DNA of 64,000 bases from Paenibacillus daejeonensis DSM 15491. GTDB taxonomy: Bacteria > Bacillota > Bacilli > Paenibacillales > Paenibacillaceae. Position numbers and translations under genes: made by a program. Positions 22,576 to 30,626 of this stretch are shown in pieces. The number at the start of each line of letters is the position of its first letter. Position 1 is the stretch's first letter. Under the pieces are notes generated by a model. It saw only the letters and a program-made list of their open reading frames with translations. It did not search any database and was not told the origin of the DNA. The stretch is from positions 1-64,000 of the forward strand of contig NZ_KB899666.1 in NCBI RefSeq assembly GCF_000378385.1, read 5' to 3'.

Positions 22576-23274
22576 TTAAAAACAACCAAGACCAGATGTT
22601 TGTAATTGTAGTGAGCGATTCCAAGTATCATTCACTTTAAATCCAACAGGGACACCATACATTTCAGCTCCGATTAAATAATATCCTTGTATAACAAAGT
22701 TAGCCGTATCTTTCTCCCAGCATGTATTAGAATACGTTTTAGTACCAGTTGTCTGATTCCATGTTACTGCAATTTGCAGACCAGTTAGGTAGGAGGAAAT
22801 TGATGATACACCAGTGAAATATGGTCTACTGTTGCCGTTGGTGCGAAATTCATAGTCATAGACAATCGCTATATTTTTCCAAGCAGCAACCCCACCCAGT
22901 ACTCCGGCAAATGGTGCCCACCAATTCAAAGTGTGTGATGTCTGATACATAGGAGTAATAGTTGAATCAGTCTTCAGCGGTACTTCTAAAACAGATTTCT
23001 GAACGGTATCAACCTTCTTTAACTCACTTACTGATTCTGCCACAAAAGATTCATATTCATCAAAATCGTTGAAACTCGGTAGAGGTCCATTCTTTTCGAG
23101 CTCTTCCAATTCGCTGTCGCTTAAAACGAAAACTTCTACTTCGTATTTTTGAGCAATTTCTTTCAGTTGGGAATCATCTAAAACGTTAGTCTGTGCAGCT
23201 ACAGGTTGTAAAGAGACTGAGAGTATAATAGTGGCTAGGACGAAAGAGAGAAAATTCTTTTTTCTGATTTTCAA
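22576..23274 (-). CDS. Secreted protein of unknown function, 232 residues
   Basis: A classical signal peptide (MKIRKKNFLSFVLATIILSV... ending VAAQ, about residue 28) starts the protein. A charged helical stretch follows (about 30-95) and then an aromatic, Gly-rich C-terminal part (WWAPFAGVLGGVAAWKN, YDYEFRTNGNSRPYFTGVSS, GYYLIGAEMYGVPVGF) with only two cysteines (TCWEK and the final GLGCF). The N-terminal helix may be a propeptide. The family is not one I recognise; similar patterns occur in secreted Bacillus proteins and some bacteriocin-like exoproteins. Base composition is AT-rich, unlike the surrounding clusters, suggesting acquisition. Confidence 0.65.
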   Translation of the reverse strand: MKIRKKNFLSFVLATIILSVSLQPVAAQTNVLDDSQLKEIAQKYEVEVFVLSDSELEELEKNGPLPSFNDFDEYESFVAESVSELKKVDTVQKSVLEVPLKTDSTITPMYQTSHTLNWWAPFAGVLGGVAAWKNIAIVYDYEFRTNGNSRPYFTGVSSISSYLTGLQIAVTWNQTTGTKTYSNTCWEKDTANFVIQGYYLIGAEMYGVPVGFKVNDTWNRSLQLQTSGLGCF

Positions 23275-23399
23275 TGGTTTATATCAACCCTTTCTGTTAT
23301 AATAAACCAATGATATCACAGCAGGAACATATTTACAATGAATATGCATAATTTCCTTCTGCTGTATTTAAATATTTATTATGGGAGTGAGATAAAATT

Positions 23400-23741
23400 A
23401 TGAAAAATAACAAATTAGTTAAAATTTCTTTACCAGTAAAAGCGATTATTCTAGCAGTGTGTTTGTTACTACCATTAATCTCAATATATTTTTCCAAGTA
23501 TGAAGCAATGGATGGCAACCGATATGCCTTAGGGTTACCATTTCGATTTTTGAGTTATTATGGTGAGAACTTACCTGCTCATAAATATGAGTTATTTACA
23601 TGGGATGTCTTTACTCAACATGTTACGTTTAATGTACCTCTATATTTTCTTAATGCCTTCCTTGTTTTTTTAATTATTCTTGTTGTAATTCTACTTGTAG
23701 TACGTACAAAAAACACCAAGCGAACTACTTCCGCTAAGTAA
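23400..23741 (+). CDS. Small two-helix membrane protein
   Basis: 113 residues with hydrophobic helices at about 10-30 and 80-102. The loop between (about 31-78) would be outside. GGGAGTGAG precedes the ATG. It is divergent from the secreted protein at 22576-23274 with about 125 bp between, so the two may share control. Function unknown. Confidence 0.6.
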   Translation: MKNNKLVKISLPVKAIILAVCLLLPLISIYFSKYEAMDGNRYALGLPFRFLSYYGENLPAHKYELFTWDVFTQHVTFNVPLYFLNAFLVFLIILVVILLVVRTKNTKRTTSAK

Positions 23742-23858
23742 CAATCACACACTGTTCATTATTTTGGTCTACTAATGTCCTTGTTCTTAATCTCTCTCAC
23801 TAACTGCATAAATTGAAGATTTACCACTTTAATATGGCTTACTATTGGGCACCTCAAT

Positions 23859-24235
23859 CTAGGGCAGTCTTCGTTTTTTCAGCTCACGTTTGATCGTGCT
23901 TTCACTAATTCGGGTCATGCGAGAAACTTGCTTGATAGTATTCTTATCGAGTAAGTCAATCGCATGATCAATTTGCAACTTTGAAAACTTGCGTGGCCCC
24001 CCCTCTCTGAAGCCAATTTTCTGTCTTGCAATATCTTTCCCTTCCTCTGTCCGCTCTACAATCATGTCTCTCTCAAATTCAGCAAATGTGAAAAAGATAT
24101 TTCTGATTAATCGAGAAGTGGCCGTGTTATCCATACTGCCGATGTTTTGGATATGCACCCTAACACCTCTATTAATAAAATCATTCACAATCTATGCTCC
24201 TTGAATCATACTGGGATCGAATCGATCCAGTTGCG
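23859..24235 (-). pseudogene. Serine recombinase (resolvase/invertase), truncated
   Basis: The readable part (to 24188) has [20 protein letters not shown] and [20 protein letters not shown], the conserved second half of the resolvase catalytic domain, then a C-terminal HTH ([20 protein letters not shown]). Upstream in the same frame LDRFDPSMIQGA is followed by a TAG stop and the catalytic N-terminus with its Ser is missing. It is therefore dead twice over, by 5' deletion and a nonsense codon. Confidence 0.8.
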
Positions 24236-24335
24236 TAGGAGGATCGTGGTGGAGTAACTGCCATATGGCAGTTGGATGGGGCGGCGTAGGAGGATGGCGG
24301 TGGATTAACTGCCTTTTGGCATGTCGCCCGGCCCC
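24233..24335. repeat. Two direct copies of a ~51-bp unit
   Basis: GCGTAGGAGGATCGTGGTGG (from 24233) and GCGTAGGAGGATGGCGGTGG (from 24284) start two similar blocks, each continuing into TAACTGCC and TGGCA. In the first block this makes a perfect 18-bp palindrome, AACTGCCATATGGCAGTT (24256-24273); in the second it is AACTGCCTTTTGGCA. It sits where the recombinase gene is broken. Confidence 0.6.
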
Positions 24336-24487
24336 CTGTCCCCCGCCCGACTCCTACACGTAACATTCTGCACCTAACCCAGCTTAAGAGCGTCATTCGA
24401 GCTCATTCAAGTAACAGCAAAGAGGGAGACTGGACTTGGCCCGACACTAAGCCGCACCACCCCCACTCTCCCTCCCCCTCTCTCTCC
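24336..24487. other. Gap with a pyrimidine-rich tract
   Basis: No gene seen. A C/T-rich tract at about 24460-24490 lies just past the AraC regulator's stop; no convincing terminator hairpin. Confidence 0.4.
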
Positions 24488-26767
24488 TTACCCCGCCGAC
24501 TTCTCGCGGTATTCGCCCGGTGTCATGCCGAGCCGTTTCTTGAACACGCGGAACATCTGCTGCACACTCGTATAGCCGATGGCATCGGCGATCTGCTGCA
24601 TGGTCAGGTCGGTCTCCACCAGCAGCTGCTGCGCATGCTCCAGGCGGATGCGGGTCACATAATCAATGAACGTCTCGCCGAGCTGCTCCTTGAACAGCTT
24701 GCTCAGGTACGAGACGCTGATCCCCATCTCCTCTGCGACCGTCTGTAGCGATAGATCCGATACATAGCGCTGGTGAATCAGCTCCACAGTTTGGCGGATC
24801 ATGGCATCGGTCGTGCGCCGCTTCACGGAATCCATATAGCCCACAATCGTGGATAGCAGACGGGTACGAAACCACTGGTCGATCTGCGGAATCGATTCCA
24901 TGCGGAAGAAGGATTCATACGGATTCTCGCCGAACACGGCGACGATATCCTCCTCGTACTCCTGCACCAGTCGGATCACAGCAACCAACAGCTGGAGGTA
25001 AAAGGTCTTGGCCATGTGCAGCGACGCAAGATCCATCTCCAGCTTCGAGCGGAACTCGCGCAGGCTGCCGGCAGCCGCCTCTGCATCCCGCGTGCGGAGC
25101 GCATGCAACAGATCCTGCTCCTCAGCAGCAGGATATTGAACCAGCCGCTCTGCTACCAGCGTCATGTTGGCATATGGCAACACTTCATCGTAGGCATTGG
25201 CCAGATTCATATGCAGTGCCTGGATCGCCTCCCGGTAGGAGTAGACCAGGGCATGAGCCGTCGCCACCCCTGTACCGACGCCGATTGTGATCGTCTGCTT
25301 CAGGATCTGTTTGACGACCGAACGAAGCCGGTCAGCCAGCTGGGCTGGTAGCCCTTCGGCCTCCTCACCGCTCGGATAGTTGACGATAAGCACCGTATGG
25401 CGATCGGTGATGACCGTTTCAATGCGAAAAGGGACTTCTTCCGGCTGCTGCAGCTTGCTCAGCTCCGTCCCGATATTGGACACGGCGAACAAGAACAGCT
25501 CCCGTTCTTGGCGGAAGGAGCTAGTCGTGGAATCGTCCATCTGAGCCAGCAGAACGCCGTATCGGTCATAGGGGAAAATCTCGCTGTTCTCCACCTCATG
25601 CGCCAGCCGGGAGATATCCAGGGCATTCCCATGGATTAGGGCATGCAGATAATGCGTACGCAACAAGGGCAGATGGATCGTCTGCCTGTGCTGCCCCTCC
25701 TTGACCTCTTCAAGCAACCGGTTGACCTGATCGCCGATCTCCGTAATCGCGTCGCCTCCGGTTGTCGCTCCACCCGCAGCCTTTCCAGGGGAGATTCTAT
25801 CCAGAATGGTACGGATGCTGCGCTGAAAATTACTATGCGTAAAATATCCCGCATACACAGACAACAGACAAAGAACGACGGTGATGAGAATAATCGTCTG
25901 CCCGAACCGTTCAACCTGCTGACGGGGGACGCTGGATGGAACGGCGATGGCATAGGTCCAGCCGCTATCCGGAGACTGTACCATGGACAGGAAGTGGCGA
26001 TCCACCTGGCGGGAAGCAGAGCTGTCAGGAGCGACGAGTGCCATCTCGCGGAGGAACGATTCGTCTCTTCCTCGATCGCTTGACCCACCTGGCATCTGAG
26101 CAATCAACTGGCCTTCCGCATTCATCACCAGCAGTTGGCCGTTTGAGTCCAATGGGAACCGGGCCATCGTCCGGCTGAGGAAGTCCGGCAGCAGATTGAC
26201 CACAATAGCCGCCTTCGGATGATTGGACAGCATCGGCAGCACCCGGATATGAGACAAGGTCTGAACCGAATGATCATTCAGGAATACCATTTGTCGGGGC
26301 GTGACCCACATCTGCGATTGGCTGGACTCCACCATTGACTCCACATGCCCGAGCCAGGATAGATCCCGGAATACCCGAGCTTCATGTGTATACGTTACCA
26401 AATCATGACTGATTACAACCTGCTGACCCATATGATAGAAGTATATCGAATGAATCGTATCGGTCACATTCTTCATCCGGAGTAAAAGATCACGCACCTC
26501 ATTGACCTTGGGCACCGTTCCCAGCTTAATCCCATTCGGGACATTCATGACGTCTATAATATTGGATTGCAACGCCAGCTGACTGGTCATCTGCTCAATA
26601 TTCACCATGTTGGCTTCGACTTGATGCCGGACCTGAGACAGACTTTCCATAGAGGAGCGGTGAATCTCCTCCTGAACGATCCGGGCGCCCATCATATACA
26701 TTAGGGTACCGAAAAGGATAACGGGAACAATCGATAGCAGCAGTGTATGTGTAATCCATTTCTTCAC
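24488..26767 (-). CDS. Membrane-bound AraC-family regulator with sensor domain
   Basis: About 759 residues from a GTG start (26765-26767), chosen because GGGGGA lies 8 bases before it; a longer reading to 26842 has no ribosome binding site. Membrane helix 1 (THTLLLSIVPVILFGTLMYMM) and helix 2 (TIILITVVLCLLSVYAGYF, about 290-308) flank an outside Cache-like ligand domain. The C-terminal 100 residues are a double HTH AraC domain (LQTVAEEMGISVSYLSKLFKEQLG, then IADAIGYTSVQQMFRVFKKRLGMTPGEYR). Such one-component regulators sense a sugar outside and act on a neighbouring oligosaccharide operon. The nearest is cluster 1 (12.3-20.1 kb), same strand, now separated by the accessory patch. Confidence 0.88.
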   Translation of the reverse strand: MKKWITHTLLLSIVPVILFGTLMYMMGARIVQEEIHRSSMESLSQVRHQVEANMVNIEQMTSQLALQSNIIDVMNVPNGIKLGTVPKVNEVRDLLLRMKNVTDTIHSIYFYHMGQQVVISHDLVTYTHEARVFRDLSWLGHVESMVESSQSQMWVTPRQMVFLNDHSVQTLSHIRVLPMLSNHPKAAIVVNLLPDFLSRTMARFPLDSNGQLLVMNAEGQLIAQMPGGSSDRGRDESFLREMALVAPDSSASRQVDRHFLSMVQSPDSGWTYAIAVPSSVPRQQVERFGQTIILITVVLCLLSVYAGYFTHSNFQRSIRTILDRISPGKAAGGATTGGDAITEIGDQVNRLLEEVKEGQHRQTIHLPLLRTHYLHALIHGNALDISRLAHEVENSEIFPYDRYGVLLAQMDDSTTSSFRQERELFLFAVSNIGTELSKLQQPEEVPFRIETVITDRHTVLIVNYPSGEEAEGLPAQLADRLRSVVKQILKQTITIGVGTGVATAHALVYSYREAIQALHMNLANAYDEVLPYANMTLVAERLVQYPAAEEQDLLHALRTRDAEAAAGSLREFRSKLEMDLASLHMAKTFYLQLLVAVIRLVQEYEEDIVAVFGENPYESFFRMESIPQIDQWFRTRLLSTIVGYMDSVKRRTTDAMIRQTVELIHQRYVSDLSLQTVAEEMGISVSYLSKLFKEQLGETFIDYVTRIRLEHAQQLLVETDLTMQQIADAIGYTSVQQMFRVFKKRLGMTPGEYREKSAG

Positions 26768-26945
26768 CCGGCGGTCCCCCTGTATGTGACGGATTCTTTT
26801 TCTCCTATCATGCCATATCCGCCATTCCGATACCATTAACATTTTTGGTTGTGGGCATGAGAATCCCTACGTGACGGGCTTTTCGCTCCGCCTTGCTCCG
26901 CGAACGCAGTAGGGTCGAACAGAGAGATATTCTCGTTAGTATTTA

Positions 26946-27176
26946 CTAGTTAAAAAAAATGAAATATACCAATAAGAATAGGCTTCCGCCAATCATGATG
27001 GTGTAAAAGAAATAGCCAAACCAGCGTATAGGCCAGGGCAGCGTTTTGAAGTCGACGCGCTTGCTGGGCATGCCCATAATCGTCCGATGATGGTCAGTGG
27101 CGTCATTGAATGAAGGCACATCTGTGGGCGTGTGGCGAGTCTCTTCTTTTTTCTCATTGACATCGTAATGCTTCAT
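26946..27176 (-). CDS. Small single-helix membrane protein
   Basis: 76 residues: a hydrophilic N-terminal half (KKEETRHTPTDVPSFNDATD), then MPSKRVDFKTLPWPIRWFGY and a C-terminal membrane helix (FFYTIMIGGSLFLLVYFIFF). GGAGGAG precedes the start. Similar short tail-anchored proteins of unknown role occur in Paenibacillus. Confidence 0.6.
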   Translation of the reverse strand: MKHYDVNEKKEETRHTPTDVPSFNDATDHHRTIMGMPSKRVDFKTLPWPIRWFGYFFYTIMIGGSLFLLVYFIFFN

Positions 27177-27245
27177 AGGCTCCTCCCTTCAACCAATGGT
27201 AGGACACCTTGAGTATAGTGGCAGCTTCCAGGTTTTTCAAGGGCG

Positions 27246-27911
27246 TTACTGATCCCAATGCGCGGTTTCGATATCGATGAGCCAATGACTCTTGAGCATG
27301 AGGGCTCGTTCAATGCCAGCGATTGCAGCGGCAACACCGAGGGTAACATTACTCCAAATAGACAGCTGGATGGGCGATTCAAAGGTACCGATTCGTTCAG
27401 TGACCGGGGGAATAATGGTGATGGTTTCAAGGAGCTGAGGCAAGCCCAAGGCAATGGAGATCAGCAGGATGACAACGGCAAGCATACCAATGCTGGCGCT
27501 AAGCGTCGGAAATCGGCGATGCACCCACATGCGAAAACCTCGGATGGAACGTTTATCGGGGGATACGGAAAAATGGTCTTCTGTAGCTGTAACATAACGA
27601 ATACCATTGATGCCGCTAGACCCGTGTGTGATTTCAATGACACCATTGTCTACGGGTAAGGCTGCCGGGAGTTTCGAGAAGGCTACATGCCTGTTCTCAC
27701 GGTACAAATCGACACAAGGCTCTTCTGCAAAATACTTCGATTTTATCGCGTAGGGTGTGGTTATCCCGCTCTGATGATTCGTAATTCGAATGTGGAACAA
27801 AGAATGCGTGAATAGGTTCCATACTCGGTATGGTTTCAACAGATGTCCATCGCCCGGTTTTACTTTTTTCAATTGTTTCCGACGTTTGCGTTGGCGAAAG
27901 TATTGAAACAT
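27246..27911 (-). CDS. Membrane protein of unknown function, TetR-controlled
   Basis: 221 residues. A basic N-terminus (MFQYFRQRKRRKQLKK) and a soluble region (about 20-130) precede two membrane helices (LSASIGMLAVVILLISIALG, about 140-158, and SIWSNVTLGVAAAIAG, about 187-202). Family not recognised. A TGATCGATCA palindrome identical to the one in front of the nearby TetR gene lies 49 bp upstream of the start, so it is probably the TetR protein's target, in the same orientation. Confidence 0.65.
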   Translation of the reverse strand: MFQYFRQRKRRKQLKKVKPGDGHLLKPYRVWNLFTHSLFHIRITNHQSGITTPYAIKSKYFAEEPCVDLYRENRHVAFSKLPAALPVDNGVIEITHGSSGINGIRYVTATEDHFSVSPDKRSIRGFRMWVHRRFPTLSASIGMLAVVILLISIALGLPQLLETITIIPPVTERIGTFESPIQLSIWSNVTLGVAAAIAGIERALMLKSHWLIDIETAHWDQ

Positions 27912-27959
27912 TGGATGGAATACCTCCTTGGTTTAAATTTGAATGAGCATTTTAAATCC

Positions 27960-27973
27960 TGATCGATCAATCA
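27960..27973. promoter_or_regulatory. TetR operator candidate, membrane protein gene
   Basis: TGATCGATCAATCA contains the 10-bp palindrome TGATCGATCA and is identical over 14 bases to the site at 28671-28684. Confidence 0.65.
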
Positions 27974-28014
27974 AATTTAAATCAAAAAAATAGGGCTGCT
28001 TTACTCACGTTTGG

Positions 28015-28620
28015 TTAGTGGTGAATCATTTTTAAAACATTCTTTGTCACCTGTTCCGTGTAATGCTTGAAGCTCAACACACTCTCGTCTAGGGGCAATG
28101 ACATGGATAGTGACACAGCTCCTCTAATCATCATGGTAACCACTCGCGGATCCAAATCATCTTTAAACGCCTTGGATTCCACTCCTTTTCGAAGGAGCTC
28201 CTCTAACAAGACGCTCAGCTCATCCTCAGGTCGCAATTCTTGCCGAAAATAAGGTACATTATCTGGGTTACGGACATTAAATACAATTTCCAATAACGCC
28301 GTGGTGTTCCCCCGTTTTGTCGCGCGGTATTCAATCCCGGCTTCTATAAAAGCCATCAATTTTTCCAGAATGGATGATTTCTGTTCCACTCGCTCTATGA
28401 TAAAATCTTTCTCTAGCTCAACCAGATAGAGCAACGTGTTGTTCATCAAATCTTCCTTGCCCGAGAAATGGTACGAGATAAGCCCCGTACTTGTATTTGC
28501 TTTGTTTGCGATTTTGGACAGGCTGGTGCTGAAATATCCGATTTCTGTTAGAACCTCAATTGCAGCATGAATAATCTGTTCCCTGCGGGCATCAGCGATC
28601 ATATATTGTTTGTTTTTCAT
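28015..28620 (-). CDS. TetR/AcrR-family regulator
   Basis: 201 residues. N-terminal HTH: REQIIHAAIEVLTEIGYFST, SLSKIANKANTSTGLISYHF, SGKEDLM. The ligand domain is of the TetR_C type seen in YcnC/BetI-like repressors. Two identical operator-like sites flank it, one before its own gene and one before the membrane protein gene at 27246-27911. This points to a small autoregulated circuit controlling that membrane protein. Confidence 0.9.
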   Translation of the reverse strand: MKNKQYMIADARREQIIHAAIEVLTEIGYFSTSLSKIANKANTSTGLISYHFSGKEDLMNNTLLYLVELEKDFIIERVEQKSSILEKLMAFIEAGIEYRATKRGNTTALLEIVFNVRNPDNVPYFRQELRPEDELSVLLEELLRKGVESKAFKDDLDPRVVTMMIRGAVSLSMSLPLDESVLSFKHYTEQVTKNVLKMIHH

Positions 28621-28670
28621 CTCTTTATCCCGCCTTTTTCAAAGTAGAGTTGAATGATCGTTTTTATTTT

Positions 28671-28684
28671 TGATCGATCAATCA
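28671..28684. promoter_or_regulatory. TetR operator candidate, own gene
   Basis: TGATCGATCAATCA lies 51 bp before the TetR start, with a further half-like TGATCG at 28655-28660. Confidence 0.65.
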
Positions 28685-28762
28685 GTTTTATGGTAACGCT
28701 CATACAGTCTCCTGTCAAGTTAGAGCTGTCTCGTCCTCAGATTGAGACACAATACCTCAAGA

Positions 28763-28791
28763 TGCAACGTATCCCCCCGAGTTGTCGTATA
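28763..28791 (+). promoter_or_regulatory. ECF (sigma-W-like) promoter of LURP-one-like gene A
   Basis: TGCAAC (28763-28768), 17-bp spacer and CGTATA (28786-28791). The -35 differs by one base from the sigma-W consensus TGAAAC; the -10 CGTATA is exact. Confidence 0.55.
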
Positions 28792-28827
28792 TAGTGTTAG
28801 CTTACAAAAAAAAGGAGGCTGCACGCG

Positions 28828-29352
28828 ATGGAGTTATATTTCAATGACCGCTTCTTCAGCTCCGGCCAAACGGATATTATGAACGCCGAGGAGGCCCGAA
28901 TCGGGAGTGTCGATCTGGAGAGCATGATGACGTCAAGTCTCTCGGTGTATGGCGCTGACGATGCGCTGCGGTACTCGGGCAAGTTCCGATTCTTCTCGAA
29001 CAAATGGGAAGTGTCAGATTCGAACGGTAATATAGTCGGCGTGCTTCGCATACGGTTTTCGTTTTTCACCAAGAAATTTGAGTATGAGACTGACACTCGT
29101 GGCGTCTACTCCATTGAGTCACCGGGGTTCTCGCGCGCCTATACTATCCATGACCACAGCGGGGCGACCGTCGCTTCGTTTGACCAGATTAACAACTGGC
29201 TGCAAGCCGGTGCATTCTGTCTTCGCAACCAATCGCCCCTGCTCGATGATTACGAGCTCATTGCCGTAGTTCTTGGTGTGCACAACATCCGCAAACGAAG
29301 CAATGCAGCAGCTGGTGGCAGCGCTGGCGGGGGAGGTGGGGGCGGCGGCTAA
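28828..29352 (+). CDS. LURP-one/YxjI-like protein, paralogue A, with poly-Gly tail
   Basis: 174 residues of the LURP-one-related, tubby-like beta-barrel family: MELYFNDRFFSSGQTDIMNA, SLSVYGADDALRYSGKFRFF, KKFEYETDTRGVYSIESPGF, PLLDDYELIAVVLGVHNIRK. The fold can bind lipid or anchor at membranes. The end is GGSAGGGGGGGG, absent from paralogue B (45011-45520). GGAGG lies 9 bases before the start. An ECF-type promoter precedes it; B. subtilis YxjI is known as a sigma-W regulon member, so a cell-envelope stress role fits. Its stop codon overlaps the stop of the convergent M23 peptidase gene. Confidence 0.85.
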   Translation: MELYFNDRFFSSGQTDIMNAEEARIGSVDLESMMTSSLSVYGADDALRYSGKFRFFSNKWEVSDSNGNIVGVLRIRFSFFTKKFEYETDTRGVYSIESPGFSRAYTIHDHSGATVASFDQINNWLQAGAFCLRNQSPLLDDYELIAVVLGVHNIRKRSNAAAGGSAGGGGGGGG

Positions 29353-30239
29353 TCTACAGTCGGTCCCCCACTTCCCCCGCCAACCGTATCACTCTGCACA
29401 GGTCTCAGCCCGCCCTCCCACTGGATGTCCAGCGATTTGGAGCTAAACAGGTCGGCGCCGTTGGACACCTGAAAGTGGAGATGCGCTTCACTGGAGTTGC
29501 CCGAGTTGCCGGCCAGGCCAATGATGTCGCCTTGCTTAACTGTGTCCCCTACCTTCACGGTAGCCGAGCCTAATTTCAAATGAGCAAGCGAGCTAAACTC
29601 TCCTCCGTGGTCTATGACGACGACGTTACCTGCTGGCTGTTGGTCATTCATTACGCCGACGGGTTCATTATCCGGGATGTCGTTGATGACTGAGACGACA
29701 ATGCCGTCAGCAGGGGCAAGCAGTGGTTGTCCGAAGGCATAGTAGCTCTCATTTTTCGTTGGATCGCCTGCATAGGAGTACCCGTCCTTCACAATGATAA
29801 AATCGTAGGCATGCCGCTGGTCCTCGTATTCCGCATGATAATTAGTTACCACATCATCACCGCCCCAGAATACGAACCATTCCTCCTGAAAAGGCAGCGC
29901 ATAGATCCTGTTGGTCAACTGAGGTGGGGTTGGATTGACCGGTGGCATGTCTTGTAGATGCAGACCAACAATGATGCCATCCGTATCAAAAGCGACGCGT
30001 ACGGCCATCTTCCGGTCGGAATCGGTCCACATTCGCATATCCTCACCATTAATGACGAGCTTGTTAATAAGCACTAATTCGACGCCAGCCAGTGACTGGT
30101 CAATCACAGTCTTCAAATCGGACAATGAGATGTCTTGTTGAAACTGTTTGCTCAATCTGGTATAGATGGCTTCGGCGTTCCCCTCCATTAGCAGCGTAGA
30201 GAAATTCTCAGGTGTAACGGTCACTTTTTTTTGTTCCAT
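29349..30239 (-). CDS. M23-family metallopeptidase-like protein
   Basis: 296 residues. An N-terminal DUF3887-like domain (about 8-100) precedes a LytM/M23 domain (about 140-275). The zinc and catalytic residues are in place: His143 and Asp146 (RHAYDF), His220 (SLAHL) and His253/His255 (AHLHFQV). It would cut peptidoglycan cross-bridges. There is no signal peptide or membrane helix at the N-terminus, which is odd for a wall enzyme and leaves export unexplained. The C-terminus is Gly-rich (GGGSGGPTVD), and the gene is tail-to-tail with the poly-Gly tail of LURP-one paralogue A. Confidence 0.85.
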   Translation of the reverse strand: MEQKKVTVTPENFSTLLMEGNAEAIYTRLSKQFQQDISLSDLKTVIDQSLAGVELVLINKLVINGEDMRMWTDSDRKMAVRVAFDTDGIIVGLHLQDMPPVNPTPPQLTNRIYALPFQEEWFVFWGGDDVVTNYHAEYEDQRHAYDFIIVKDGYSYAGDPTKNESYYAFGQPLLAPADGIVVSVINDIPDNEPVGVMNDQQPAGNVVVIDHGGEFSSLAHLKLGSATVKVGDTVKQGDIIGLAGNSGNSSEAHLHFQVSNGADLFSSKSLDIQWEGGLRPVQSDTVGGGSGGPTVD

Positions 30240-30410
30240 ACAAATCCCTCCTCCATTATCATGGTCTATCTTACCAGATTTGGTGTTGTCTCAGATATTC
30301 CTATTTCCCTTATCACCGCTTCCATTGCACGTCATGCTCTGATGAGACTACACTCGCCGAACCCTACAAGTAGTACAACTTACACCCTACGCTACCGCTG
30401 GGCCGACACG

Positions 30411-30545
30411 CTAACGAAACTGGGTAACGCTATATCGCACAAAAAGGAACTTGCAGCATCCTAACGAAACTACAGCGTCTTATTGGGGCCTCACGTCGCA
30501 TGTTTTGAAGGTTTTGGAGCAAATAAGGTTATGTAGTTTCGTTAG
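30411..30545. repeat. 26-bp repeat units, locus 1 (two forward, one reverse)
   Basis: Units at 30411-30436 (+), 30461-30486 (+) and 30520-30545 (-) all begin CTAACGAAACT and end near CTTATTTG when read in the same sense. The second and third units are complementary over 14 bp (CTAACGAAACTACA with TGTAGTTTCGTTAG) and can fold into one hairpin. A half unit (GCGAAATAAGGCATAGC) follows at about 30570. The same unit length and ends recur at 43203-43387. Confidence 0.8.
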
Positions 30546-30586
30546 CTTTCGTAATTTGGTGGGTTTGGGCGAAATAAGGCATAGCA

Positions 30587-30618
30587 AGGCCCGGAGCTGC
30601 TGGAGCAGATCCGGGCCT
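30587..30618 (-). terminator. Terminator-like hairpin after cluster 2
   Basis: AGGCCCGGA (30587-30595) and TCCGGGCCT (30610-30618) form a 9-bp GC-rich stem with an inner GCTGC/GCAG pairing, 9 bp past the last gene of cluster 2. No T-run. Confidence 0.7.
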
Positions 30619-30626
30619 GTAAATGA

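Larger units (their letters stand above)
30240..30626. other. Intergenic region holding repeat locus 1 and cluster 2 terminator
   Basis: No gene. It contains three full 26-bp repeat units (30411-30545) and the hairpin at 30587-30618. Confidence 0.7.

Noticed and set aside
24421-24490. Pyrimidine-rich tract as a terminator or triplex element
   Set aside because: No stem and no evidence of function; simple composition bias is enough.
26850-26935. Third MITE copy (GAGAAT...ATTCTC ends)
   Set aside because: Only short ends match each other and the interior shares nothing with the two MITE copies.
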